Source: Nostoc sp. UCD121
GTDB lineage: Bacteria > Cyanobacteriota > Cyanobacteriia > Cyanobacteriales > Nostocaceae
Reading direction: 5' to 3'
Length of the DNA: 62,882 bases
Assembly (NCBI RefSeq): GCF_014222285.1
Contig: NZ_JACKZS010000020.1
Span: forward strand, 1-62,882
Within the stretch, counting starts at the first letter, position 1, and the number at the start of each line of letters is the position of its first letter. The position numbers and the translations under genes are program-made. The notes under the pieces were generated by a model, which worked only from the letters and a program-made list of their open reading frames with translations, made no database searches and was not told the DNA's origin. Below, one piece after another: positions 17,684-25,687 of the stretch.

Positions 17684-19882
17684 TTACTTAGCCTCAGAAA
17701 TAACTGTTACACAAGCATTCACCAAAGGTAACAGCGGCCCTAATTGTTCTTGTCCATTTACGGCTAAATCGCTGTGACATAAATAAACTCTCTCGGATAC
17801 ACGAGAAAGTAAATCTGTCAAGATCCTCCGCAGTCGTTCTTCTTCTGCCAATTTCTCATCTTCTGCTGTCCAAGGTTCGCCTAACCTATCTTGCAGGAAA
17901 AACGGCGCACCAAATAACGTCGCTGCGCCACCTTTGGCCCAAAGAGGTGAACCAGCATCCAGCCAAAAATGCCAACGGTGCGATCGCCTGCTAGACCGAT
18001 ATTGAAATATAGTTGCTAAGGTGACGGACTTTCTGGCTCCACCAATAGGGCGTACAGGGTAAGGGTTGGCAGTGATTGTACCGCGTCGCAGTAATTGAAT
18101 AAATTCGATAATAGTTGTGTGAGGCGTTGTCTCAACTGGGGCAATTTGTCGTAACCTGGTGTCAATTTCCCAGTAGTGTTGGGCGGTTTCTAATAATTCC
18201 CGCAGTGCTGCTAGTTGTTCGTAGGGAAGATTGCTACCATTCCACAAGAAGCGCTGAATTGCTCTGTCTAATAGGGAAATGGGACTGGGAATTAACCGCA
18301 GTTCTTGTTGCGATCGCTGCTGTTCTAACCACTCCAATATCTCATTATAGGCTGTAGTCGCCGCATAGCCGATTCTATCCCAGCGCTCGAAGGCTGACAC
18401 TGGTAGCAAGTTGGGGCGATCGGGATGGGGTACAAAGCAGTAATCTGCTATCAAACCAGCGCGTACCGGATCAATATTGGTAGAGACGCGATTCATCGCG
18501 TCTCTACTGGAAATGCTATGAATCGCGTCTGTACTGTTTTCTGGTAGTTGTTGCTTTCTACTCAAGACAACTAACATTTCTGCCACGGCATCCCGATCTA
18601 CGAGGCGACCCAAGCCGGGATAAACTAGTGCCAGCATGGTGAGTAAGGCGCGAATGACGGGTGAACTAATTAGGGGACGTTGGTCATTGAGCGATTCTAC
18701 TTGGATGTTTTGCTTGACGAGGATTTCTACTAGAGTATAACGAGCGATCGCATCTAAACCTGGTGCAATAATCGCTACTTCTTCTGCTTGTACTTGCTGC
18801 GATTGGATAGCATCAGCAATTACCTCTGCTGTTTGTCGCAATAGTTGAGCGCGGGAGGTGGTTTGAATGGAATGCACAATCTCAGGTAAACTAACCAACA
18901 CCATTGGTTCTGTGACTAATTCCACCATCTGTTTAGCTTGTTCTCCCAGAGACTCTGGAGGCGGCTCGCTTAAGATTTCTACCCGACAACGCTTTGCTAA
19001 CCCTTCTAAATATTTGGGATCTGCTCCCAATCCCAATCGCACTGCACCGTCAGGATTGTAGCTAAACGCGCCAATTGCCCCTTGATCTAATAGCAATTCA
19101 AACAAAAGACGCGCTACGCTAGGATAATCGTCAACATCATCTGCCAATACTGCTTGATAGCGTTTAGTTAGGTGCTGTTGGTAGTTGCGATCGCTTAATA
19201 AATATTGACTATAGAGTTCGGTAATAATGCCATAAGTTAGTAACCCCCTCTCTAAACACCAGTTACGCCAATCAATGAGCAAAGATGCCAAAAATTCCGG
19301 CTCTAAAGTTGTAGTATTTTCCCCCAGACCCCTTGTCAGAATCTGGGCAATATCTTCGCAATGTACACCACTGTAAGCAGCTAATTGCAATAAGTCTAAA
19401 ATGCGACGCACCAAGCGCGACTCATTCACTCCCGCAACTCGTAAAATTTCTTCGTTTAATTGGGAACGCCAGAGTTTGGTTGCTAACTCTTGTTCCGTTT
19501 CTGGCCGTAACCTTACCGGAAACTGGGCCTTCAGGTTCAATGAGTTAATTAGCAACGGCCAAAATAAAATAACCTCATCTTGGAAAAAGCCTAGCGGTGT
19601 CTTGGCACGTACCGGATATTTCCCCAATGTGGATGTAACAATAATATCTCCCAACTCTCGGCGATTATCATCATTAGCAGCTAAGACTAAAACTCCTGGC
19701 TCTGTTTGTTTAAGATATAAAAATTCGGGTATACGCTCGCCTTTTTTACGTGCTTGTTTATTAGTATAAAATAATTCAGTATGCTGCTTCTCAGGTTGTA
19801 CCCAACTACAAAATTGCTCTACCAAGCGAGCCGTCTTACCAGTGCGACTAGTGCCAACAATCCAAACTGAATGAGAAACCAC
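17684..19882 (-). CDS. AddB/UvrD-like ATPase or recombination protein
   Basis: The 732-aa product begins with a P-loop (GTSRTGKTARL, residues 10-20). It has a long helicase-like body including a UvrD/AddB 2A-type segment (VAIIAPGLDAIARYTLVEILVKQNI...SSPVIRALLTMLALV, about 370-420). I see no clear Cys cluster for an iron-sulfur site and no RecB nuclease motif, so it may be an inactive or partner subunit. Start is GTG at 19882 with AAGGAG 7 bp upstream. An internal insertion of about 20 residues around 455-475 is encoded by a palindromic repeat at 18481-18530. The function as a DNA repair/recombination protein is inferred. Confidence 0.6.
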   Translation of the reverse strand: MVSHSVWIVGTSRTGKTARLVEQFCSWVQPEKQHTELFYTNKQARKKGERIPEFLYLKQTEPGVLVLAANDDNRRELGDIIVTSTLGKYPVRAKTPLGFFQDEVILFWPLLINSLNLKAQFPVRLRPETEQELATKLWRSQLNEEILRVAGVNESRLVRRILDLLQLAAYSGVHCEDIAQILTRGLGENTTTLEPEFLASLLIDWRNWCLERGLLTYGIITELYSQYLLSDRNYQQHLTKRYQAVLADDVDDYPSVARLLFELLLDQGAIGAFSYNPDGAVRLGLGADPKYLEGLAKRCRVEILSEPPPESLGEQAKQMVELVTEPMVLVSLPEIVHSIQTTSRAQLLRQTAEVIADAIQSQQVQAEEVAIIAPGLDAIARYTLVEILVKQNIQVESLNDQRPLISSPVIRALLTMLALVYPGLGRLVDRDAVAEMLVVLSRKQQLPENSTDAIHSISSRDAMNRVSTNIDPVRAGLIADYCFVPHPDRPNLLPVSAFERWDRIGYAATTAYNEILEWLEQQRSQQELRLIPSPISLLDRAIQRFLWNGSNLPYEQLAALRELLETAQHYWEIDTRLRQIAPVETTPHTTIIEFIQLLRRGTITANPYPVRPIGGARKSVTLATIFQYRSSRRSHRWHFWLDAGSPLWAKGGAATLFGAPFFLQDRLGEPWTAEDEKLAEEERLRRILTDLLSRVSERVYLCHSDLAVNGQEQLGPLLPLVNACVTVISEAK
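18481..18506. repeat. Palindromic repeat inserted in frame in a coding region
   Basis: TAGAGACGCGA at 18481-18491 and TCGCGTCTCTA at 18496-18506 form a perfect 11-bp stem with a 4-nt loop. A second partial copy (GAATCGCGTCTGTA) follows at 18520-18533. The reading frame of the ATPase gene is kept across it. Confidence 0.85.
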
Positions 19883-19969
19883 AAACTTTCTCCTTGTAGA
19901 TTTGCTAATATACCTCGTGGGTTAACTTAAGGTTAAGAATCACCAAATAATGCTGGATGATTGTTTCCA

Positions 19970-21316
19970 ATGAAAAATTCTGTTTTTAGCCAAAAAATCT
20001 ATTCTTTTTTACTTGCTGCTTATCGATGGTACTTACAGACTCCTGAACGTTCTTTACATGAAGCTTACGATGCAGCATTAAAGATTAAGGAAATAGAAGA
20101 TAAGCATTTTAATGGTAATAAAATAGACATTGGTTCAGCCACGTACAGTAACAGCGTGATGGATTATTTTGAGTCAGACCTTAACAAGCTTTTAAAAATT
20201 GCTAAGATGCGGCTGACAGAGTTTAGAGCAAGCCGTTGGTTTCTAAATGAAGAGAATCAAAAAGCTGCTCAGAAAGCAGGTATAGAACATCCCAGTCCTT
20301 CTTTGGTTTTGGAAAAGCTAAACTTTATCGATCAAATTATATCTAAATACACCATAAGTTCCGATCAAATAACTTCTAATGCTTTAGCAGTCAAACCTCA
20401 AAATCTACCAATTAAATCTGCCATATCTGATGACAAATTGCTGCCCGTCAATACTCCAACGTTACCACCCAAAATACCAACTCAACACTCAGAGAAAAAA
20501 CCAAAACCAAAGGGTAAAGTAGATACTACAGGCGTTCTACCCCGTTCTATTTTAAGTACTATCACTCGTCTGCAAGTTGAATTAGATCCTAATTCGGAAA
20601 AAGAAGTAATTCAGAATTTTCGTCAAACTCAAAGAAGAACAATAATATCTATCAGGTTTATTTTACTATTAATTATCATACCACTTTTGACGCATCAGAT
20701 AGCAAAAGCTTTTGTCGTTGGGCCATCTGTTGAGCATTTTAGAAGTAGCGATCAGATGCAGATATTTATCAACTCAGAAATGGAAGAGGAAGCTCTTGAA
20801 AAATTAGAAAGATTTGAAGAAAAACTCAAGTTTGAAAATCTCATTATAAATGCTCCTCCACTTTCGTCTGAACAGATGGAAGTTAAAATGACAAACAAGG
20901 CTTTAGAGCTTGCTGAAGAATTTCGTCAAGAAAGCTCTAATGCGATCAAAAATGTTTTTGCAGATATGTTCTCAGTTGTTGCTTTTATCTGGCTTTTGCT
21001 TGTTAGCAAGTCTTCTATTGCTGTAGTCAAAGATTTCTTTGATAATATTGTCTATGGACTTAGTGATAGTGCCAAGGCATTTATCATCATTTTATTTACT
21101 GATATATTTGTAGGTTTCCACTCTCCTCATGGCTGGGAAGTACTGCTAGAAGGTGTATCACGTCATTGGGGATTACCAGCAAATCGGGATTTTATTTTCT
21201 TATTTATTGCTACATTCCCAGTGATTTTAGATACCATTTTCAAATATTGGATATTCCGATATTTGAACCGGATATCGCCTTCGGCAGTTGCGACTTATCG
21301 TAATATGAATGAATAG
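19970..21316 (+). CDS. pcxA: Proton extrusion protein PcxA (CemA family)
   Basis: The 448-aa protein resembles PcxA/CotA. It has an N-terminal soluble region with LAAYRWYLQTPERSLHEAYDAALKI, a linker with KPKPKGKVDTTGVLPRSILSTI and a CemA domain. That domain has about four membrane segments and the HGWEVLLEGVSRHWGLP and FPVILDTIFKYWIFRYLNRISPSAVATYRNMNE end. PcxA is required for light-induced proton extrusion and CO2/nitrate uptake conditions. It sits in the cytoplasmic membrane. ATG at 19970 is chosen over an in-frame TTG at 19961. A short low-complexity spacer follows. Confidence 0.9.
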   Translation: MKNSVFSQKIYSFLLAAYRWYLQTPERSLHEAYDAALKIKEIEDKHFNGNKIDIGSATYSNSVMDYFESDLNKLLKIAKMRLTEFRASRWFLNEENQKAAQKAGIEHPSPSLVLEKLNFIDQIISKYTISSDQITSNALAVKPQNLPIKSAISDDKLLPVNTPTLPPKIPTQHSEKKPKPKGKVDTTGVLPRSILSTITRLQVELDPNSEKEVIQNFRQTQRRTIISIRFILLLIIIPLLTHQIAKAFVVGPSVEHFRSSDQMQIFINSEMEEEALEKLERFEEKLKFENLIINAPPLSSEQMEVKMTNKALELAEEFRQESSNAIKNVFADMFSVVAFIWLLLVSKSSIAVVKDFFDNIVYGLSDSAKAFIIILFTDIFVGFHSPHGWEVLLEGVSRHWGLPANRDFIFLFIATFPVILDTIFKYWIFRYLNRISPSAVATYRNMNE

Positions 21317-21402
21317 GGAATAGGGAATAGGGAATTGGGAGCTAAATTATTTGGTTTTTGAATTTGAGGGAAGTGGGATAATCTCAAAAACTTTGAATTT
21401 TG

Positions 21403-22674
21403 ATGAAAAAGACACTTGCTGAGTTAGAAAAGTTTAGCAAATTTATCGCTATTGGCTTACCTGTCTTTTTGTCGATTTTCCTGGTGCGAATACAATCTTT
21501 CGCGCATCAGGAGCTTAGACCGCCTGAATGTCAGGTGAAAAAGTGGGATATACCAGTTTCATTGACTGCTGAAAACCAAAAAGCACCATTAATTAAGAGA
21601 TTACCAGTTACTTGTTGTCAAGGTGATACATCTTGCTTGGATGAACTTCTCTATGGAGAAATACCAGACAAAAAGGCGCTATTGAGCGCGATCGCTCGGA
21701 GTCTCCAATACTTGCAAACGGCTAATGCTACGACTGCTTATCAGAACTACCAGGTGGTTGGAATTACACGCGATCGCGTCTTCAAAAGCTTGAAAAGATT
21801 CCGCGAACTCGTCTTGACAACTAATTCTGCAACAGAATTACATCAAGCCATCGAGCGAGAATTTGTTCTTTACCAGTCAGTCGGTAAAGATAACCAAGGT
21901 TCTGTTTTATTCACCGCCTATTATGAACCGATTTACGCAGCCAGTCGCGTCCCCACACCAGAATATCGCTATCCTGTTTATCGATTACCTCCTGATTTAA
22001 ACTCTTGGCCTAAGCCGCATCCAACACGAGAGGAGTTAGAAGGAGCAGATGGTTTACAAGGTGCAAAAGGGAAATTACGAGAATTAGAGTTGTTTTGGTT
22101 TCGCGATCGCCTTGAACCATATTTAGCTCAAATTCAAGGTTCGGCGCGACTTCAGCTTCCCGATGGTACTCAGACAACAATCGGCTATGCGGGTAATATC
22201 GCTTATAACTACAAAAGTATTGGGCGAGAATTAATCAATGATGGCAAATTACCACTAGACGGTGTAACTATGCCAACTATTCTCGACTATTTCCAAAAGC
22301 ATCCCCAAGAATTAAATATTTATATTCCGCGCGATCGCAGTTTTGTTTTTTTTCAAGAAAATCACGGTGAACCAGCTCAAGGTTCAATCAACGTACCCCT
22401 AACAGCAGAGCGTTCTATCGCTACAGATAAATCTCTTATGCCTCCTGGTGCTTTAGCGTTGATTCGCGCTTCTATTCCTTTCGCTAATCCTACCGGAAAA
22501 CTGGAGGAGCGTATCGTTAGCCGCTATGTTCTTGACCAAGATACTGGCGGCGCAATTAAAGGTGCAGGTAGGGTAGATTATTTTTTAGGTACTGGGAAAT
22601 TAGCAGGCGATCGCGCTGGTGTCACAGTCAGCAATGGACAATTATTTTATTTACTACTCAAGTCCAAAAATTAA
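21403..22674 (+). CDS. mltA: MltA-type murein transglycosylase
   Basis: The 423-aa product has an N-terminal hydrophobic segment (residues 12-29) that should export it. It then carries the MltA domain (VLFTAYYEPIYAASR near 170, PVYRLPPDL) and the C-terminal 3D domain (DQDTGGAIKGAGRVDYFLGTG, with Asp residues typical of the active site). It cleaves glycan strands of peptidoglycan with 1,6-anhydro product formation. ATG at 21403 is preferred to TTG at 21400. A strong hairpin follows 20 bp after the stop. It is not part of the T4SS-like operon 2 kb further on. Confidence 0.88.
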   Translation: MKKTLAELEKFSKFIAIGLPVFLSIFLVRIQSFAHQELRPPECQVKKWDIPVSLTAENQKAPLIKRLPVTCCQGDTSCLDELLYGEIPDKKALLSAIARSLQYLQTANATTAYQNYQVVGITRDRVFKSLKRFRELVLTTNSATELHQAIEREFVLYQSVGKDNQGSVLFTAYYEPIYAASRVPTPEYRYPVYRLPPDLNSWPKPHPTREELEGADGLQGAKGKLRELELFWFRDRLEPYLAQIQGSARLQLPDGTQTTIGYAGNIAYNYKSIGRELINDGKLPLDGVTMPTILDYFQKHPQELNIYIPRDRSFVFFQENHGEPAQGSINVPLTAERSIATDKSLMPPGALALIRASIPFANPTGKLEERIVSRYVLDQDTGGAIKGAGRVDYFLGTGKLAGDRAGVTVSNGQLFYLLLKSKN

Positions 22675-22693
22675 ACCCACTCGCATTTTCATA

Positions 22694-22734
22694 CTAAGAA
22701 TCCCGACTTCTTAAAAAAAAGCCGGGATTCTTAG
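22694..22734 (+). terminator. Strong hairpin after mltA
   Basis: CTAAGAATCCCG (22694-22705) and CGGGATTCTTAG (22723-22734) form a perfect 12-bp stem. The loop is A-rich. No T run follows on the plus strand, so it may act as a transcript 3'-end stabiliser or a mobile palindrome. It is related to 17506-17538. Confidence 0.55.
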
Positions 22735-22763
22735 CCTTTCGGCATTAATCAAACGCTTAGGGT

Positions 22764-22798
22764 AATTACGAATTACGAATTACGAATTACGAATTACG
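22764..22798. repeat. Heptamer AATTACG repeated five times
   Basis: Five perfect AATTACG units. The last unit overlaps the stop codon of the DUF3134 gene (stop at 22794-22796 on the minus strand), so the repeat touches the coding region. Confidence 0.9.
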
Positions 22799-23027
22799 CT
22801 TCTATATCCATATCACCATCATCATCGTCATGATCGTAAGGGATATCATCAAGGTCAATCATTTCTGAAATTTCTTCTACTTCATTTAGATACTCAGATT
22901 CTTGATGTTCACGCTCGATTAGACGACCAGTTGACTTTAGCCATTCCAAAAGAATAAATTCATTACTTGTACGAATTACAGGCGCTCGTTGGTTACGAGG
23001 TTCTTCACGTAAAGGACTAATAGGCAT
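22794..23027 (-). CDS. DUF3134 domain protein
   Basis: The 77-aa soluble protein starts with PLREEPRNQRAPVI and WLKSTGRLIERE, which fits cyanobacterial DUF3134. It ends in a very acidic tail (DLDDIPYDHDDDDGDMDIEA). Function is unknown. The acidic tail suggests ion or protein binding, without proof. Confidence 0.75.
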   Translation of the reverse strand: MPISPLREEPRNQRAPVIRTSNEFILLEWLKSTGRLIEREHQESEYLNEVEEISEMIDLDDIPYDHDDDDGDMDIEA

Positions 23028-23229
23028 AAAAAAGACTCACTTTGAATTATGGATCGCTGTACAAAAACAAAAAATTGTACATTTAAGGTTAAAAGGCTCG
23101 TTAGGCAAGACTTTTATGAACAAATAAAATATGAACTATTGAGTTTTTTATTCTCTTGTCCGTCTACTTACTTACCATTAAAATGTCTTTGCGTCAGCCT
23201 TAATCATAAATCTTAAAGCGGACACAATC

Positions 23230-23658
23230 TCACAAAGCATTTGGTACCTTGGCGAGAGTTTCATACATATCAGAGGGCAATGCAGACAATCTGTTCGCTA
23301 CAGCGACTGCATCAGCTAAGTTGCTAAATTGACACCGGACAATCTCTTGTCCGTTTCCAGAAGGAAATCGCTTTCTAGCTTTGTTAGATACAGCACAAAT
23401 AATCGCTAAAGCTTTGGCGAACCCATCTTTTGTCAAGATTGTTTCTTGAGCGAACCCTTCAACAGGGATAAGACAAACCTCAAACCGATAGCCAGGTCTG
23501 GGAGAAACGGCTATATCGATATAAGGTTTATCTTCTTTTCTGATCCTGCGTAAATATTTGGCTGTGGAATTAGTATCATGCAAATCAGTCCCAAGGGCGT
23601 AAGTAAAGAAACAATCTTCTGTGAGGGACTCAGGACGAGTAATTATATCCGTTGGCAT
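23230..23658 (-). CDS. Unknown protein
   Basis: I do not recognise this 142-aa soluble protein. It has no membrane segment. The middle is mixed strand/helix (PYIDIAVSPRPGYRFEVCLIPVEGF) and the C-terminal half is helical (FAKALAIICAVSNKARKRFP; FSNLADAVAVANRLSALPSDMYETL). ATG is at 23658. A candidate terminator or attenuator (23862-23908) lies about 200 bp upstream on the same strand, which could make it part of a regulated leader. It is the last gene before the T4SS-like region but points the other way. Confidence 0.55.
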   Translation of the reverse strand: MPTDIITRPESLTEDCFFTYALGTDLHDTNSTAKYLRRIRKEDKPYIDIAVSPRPGYRFEVCLIPVEGFAQETILTKDGFAKALAIICAVSNKARKRFPSGNGQEIVRCQFSNLADAVAVANRLSALPSDMYETLAKVPNAL

Positions 23659-23854
23659 AAGTTTAAGTACTATCCGTATGTTGTCTGTGTTTGTGACACA
23701 CTAAACTTGTCCGTTCTTTTTAGCATATTTTTTGAAAGTGAGAGGTATCCGTTTCACGCCAGGTATTGCAATACAGTTCTACTCACTAAAAATTTCAATT
23801 TTTGCAATCCTTAAAGACTTTCATCTTTAAAGGATAAATTTGCAATATAAACTG

Positions 23855-23941
23855 ACAAAAAACACCTCCAGAAGCAAAGTTTGTAGAGATTTAGATTCGG
23901 AGAGGTGTCTACATAGTCAGTTACATGACCGAAAATATTTC
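23855..23941 (-). ncRNA. Candidate small RNA or attenuator (minus strand)
   Basis: On the minus strand, a promoter-like pair (TTCAAC, 17-bp spacer, TAAAAT) at 23976-23948 would start transcription near 23941. A stem (GAGGTGT 23908-23902 with ACACCTC 23868-23862) followed by TTTTTT would end it near 23855. The predicted transcript is about 87 nt and has no ORF with an SD. It could be a free small RNA or a leader that controls the unknown gene at 23658. Evidence is motif reading only. Confidence 0.35.
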
Positions 23942-23993
23942 TCAACTATTTTATCATAACATAGTTGACGGTTGAACTTTTTTCAACTATGTC
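23942..23993. promoter_or_regulatory. Overlapping divergent promoters with repeated boxes
   Basis: An 8-bp box occurs three times in alternating orientation: TCAACTAT (23942), ATAGTTGA (23961) and TCAACTAT (23983). The last two extend to a perfect 10-bp inverted repeat (23959-23968 and 23983-23992). They overlap the minus-strand promoter above and a plus-strand candidate (TTGACG at 23965-23970, 17-bp spacer, TATGTC at 23988-23993). This geometry suggests binding of a dimeric regulator. Confidence 0.5.
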
Positions 23994-24078
23994 TGACCCA
24001 TAGATGCAAGGTCAACAACAGCATTAAGTTGTATTCAATTCCGATTTTTAGATAATTGAAAACACACAGGATGAATAG

Positions 24079-24231
24079 TTAGTGCGATCGCATCATCTCA
24101 TCTAAGAATCCGAATAAATTATTTCCAGGACTGTTACTGAACCCATTGAGTGGATTGGCAATAGCTGAGAGAATTATTGGTATAACATCATCTGCAAAAG
24201 TATTCCCAAAGCCTTTTACCAGTGGGATACG
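24079..24231 (-). pseudogene. Short ORF remnant without a start
   Basis: An open stretch of 51 codons reads VKGFGNTFADDVIPI, then ILSAIANPLNG, and ends in a stop at 24079-24081. It has protein-like composition but a stop codon directly upstream and no start codon before residue 47. It is either the decayed end of a gene or chance. I do not recognise it. Confidence 0.25.
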
Positions 24232-24326
24232 TTAGAAACTGGGGTAAATTTGTAACAAATATGTCGTAAATTGTAATATACAAGAAAAAGATAACACCTC
24301 ACAAAAAGGTTACTTGGAGGAATAAA

Positions 24327-24422
24327 ATGTTTTCTATAGAACTTGTAACTACGCGCTCAAGCATTGGCTCGCGTTTCTACTGGATTCCCCAGCCTCTAAT
24401 TGAGGCAAAAGCACTGATATAG
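24327..24422 (+). CDS. Small ORF (31 aa) with strong SD
   Basis: ATG at 24327 is preceded by GGAGG at 24316-24320 with 6-bp spacing, a better site than many genes in the window. The peptide (MFSIELVTTRSSIGSRFYW...) has no membrane segment. A second mini-ORF of 5 codons with AGGAG follows at about 24441. These may be leader peptides controlling the downstream operon, or a free small protein. I do not recognise a family. Confidence 0.4.
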   Translation: MFSIELVTTRSSIGSRFYWIPQPLIEAKALI

Positions 24423-24674
24423 AAAGAGTTTAGGAGAACTATGGCAGTTATGGTTTAAAGCTTGAAACCTAGTTTCTCAAACCATGCATACTTACCTTAT
24501 TAAACCAAAATTAATATTTTATTAATTTAAATTATTAATAGTTTGTATATAATGTAAGACTTTACTACGAACTTCATAATTCTATTACAAATGAATGTTC
24601 AATCATGTTAAGTTCTAAGTAGATGTAAACTTTTAGACAACTAGCCCTCAAGTACACCATAGGAAAATTAGCAA

Positions 24675-25295
24675 ATGTCTAGACAAAGTTCTCACAAGAG
24701 AAACTTTTTCAAAGCTTTAAATGGTAGCGCTGTCAAAGGATCTCATAAGTTAAGACTAGGACTGAAATCCAGTTTATTCATTCTGATTGAATCTATACCT
24801 TTTTTGATTGCTTGTGCTGTACTTGTAAGCGTTATCAGCCTAAAAAGTCCTATCCTGCTCTTTTGTTTACTCGTTGGTAGTTTAATTGCACTCATCACCC
24901 AGCAAATTGGGCAGCAGTTTCATTTACCCAGGCGATCGCTAATATTATTGCAAATTCTAGCAGCAGCCATCATCCTGAGTTTTTATTGGTTAGACTGTTT
25001 TGCAGCCCCTGCCCAAGCACAGTTTTTTGGGGAAGCTGAAAAGTTTTTCAAAAAAACCTTAAGTGATGGTTCAACAACCAATAGTGGTGGTAGCAACACA
25101 GCTGTAAGTTTGATATTTAATGTGTTGCGGGCGATTTACTTACTATATATTGCAATCTCCCTGGTTGGTGTGATCAACGCAGTGCGTAAAGATGAAGATT
25201 GGCAAAGCATAGCCAGAACTCCCCTATTAGTCGTTGTTGCTGTTACTATTGCTGATGTACTCACACGCTTTGTAATTGGCGATAGCAGTAAATAA
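24675..25295 (+). CDS. VirB2-like pilin precursor, T4SS-like operon
   Basis: The 206-aa membrane protein has a long hydrophobic N-terminal part (about 34-56, 58-77, 87-107) ending in a signal-peptidase-like APAQAQ at 112-117. The last 90 residues hold two hydrophobic helices (141-168 and 182-203) joined by a short charged loop (RKDEDWQ). Two helices linked by a charged loop after a cleaved leader is the architecture of VirB2/TrbC pilins. Sequence identity is not evident, so the call rests on topology and position ahead of VirB3- and VirB4-like genes. The unusually long leader is odd. Confidence 0.55.
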   Translation: MSRQSSHKRNFFKALNGSAVKGSHKLRLGLKSSLFILIESIPFLIACAVLVSVISLKSPILLFCLLVGSLIALITQQIGQQFHLPRRSLILLQILAAAIILSFYWLDCFAAPAQAQFFGEAEKFFKKTLSDGSTTNSGGSNTAVSLIFNVLRAIYLLYIAISLVGVINAVRKDEDWQSIARTPLLVVVAVTIADVLTRFVIGDSSK

Positions 25296-25309
25296 TTCAG
25301 ATATTTCAA

Positions 25310-25687
25310 ATGTCTCAAGAGCGGGAACAAGAATTTCGTCCAGTTAATCAGGTTCTGGGAAGCCAACCTTCTCTAGGGCCCATCCCTGCCGATCAAATTC
25401 TTCCTTGGACGGTGATTGCCTTAGCATCCTACTTTATTATCAATGGGATTTTTGGGGGTCTTTTCCAAGAAGAGTTTCAAAAATGGTTGTGGACAGTACT
25501 AATGACTGGTTGGGGAATAGGAACCTGGTGGATTTTAACTGGTGGTAGGAGTTGGAGTTTTTTAAGTAAATTTATTGGCGTTCCCGCTTGGACAAGAGGC
25601 TTTGCTCGTTATCAAAGCTTACTGGAAGTTAACCATGAAGCAAAAAATCGGAAAACAAAGCGTCGGCATAGCCGGAAACGAAAGTAG
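25310..25687 (+). CDS. VirB3-like small membrane protein
   Basis: The 125-aa protein has two adjacent membrane segments (about 27-46 and 56-76) and a basic C-terminal tail (NRKTKRRHSRKRK). A short bitopic protein directly before the VirB4 ATPase gene is the hallmark of VirB3/TrbD. The end overlaps the start of the VirB4-like gene by 53 bp, so translation is probably coupled. Function is inferred from position and topology. Confidence 0.5.
   Translation: MSQEREQEFRPVNQVLGSQPSLGPIPADQILPWTVIALASYFIINGIFGGLFQEEFQKWLWTVLMTGWGIGTWWILTGGRSWSFLSKFIGVPAWTRGFARYQSLLEVNHEAKNRKTKRRHSRKRK

Larger units (their letters stand above)
23659..24674. other. 1-kb regulatory-looking region before the T4SS-like operon
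   Basis: The region separates the divergent unknown gene (minus) and the T4SS-like operon (plus). It holds a minus-strand terminator-like hairpin, overlapping divergent promoters with repeated boxes (23942-23992), a fragment of an old ORF (24079-24231) and a small ORF with a strong SD (24327-24422). Near the operon there is an AT-rich stretch with a TATAAT at 24548-24553 that may be a second promoter (no good -35). Confidence 0.5.

Noticed and set aside
17684..19882. Reading the AddB-like gene as a site-specific recombinase
   Set aside because: No serine- or tyrosine-recombinase motif is visible; the P-loop and helicase-like segment argue otherwise.
21403..22674. Counting mltA as the VirB1 of the T4SS-like operon
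   Set aside because: It is a MltA-type enzyme of a different family, lies 2 kb away and is separated by a strong hairpin and two opposite-strand genes.
22764..22798. Heptamer repeats as a CRISPR-like array
   Set aside because: Units are contiguous 7-mers with no spacers. The same holds for the repeats at 16085, 41325 and 60788.
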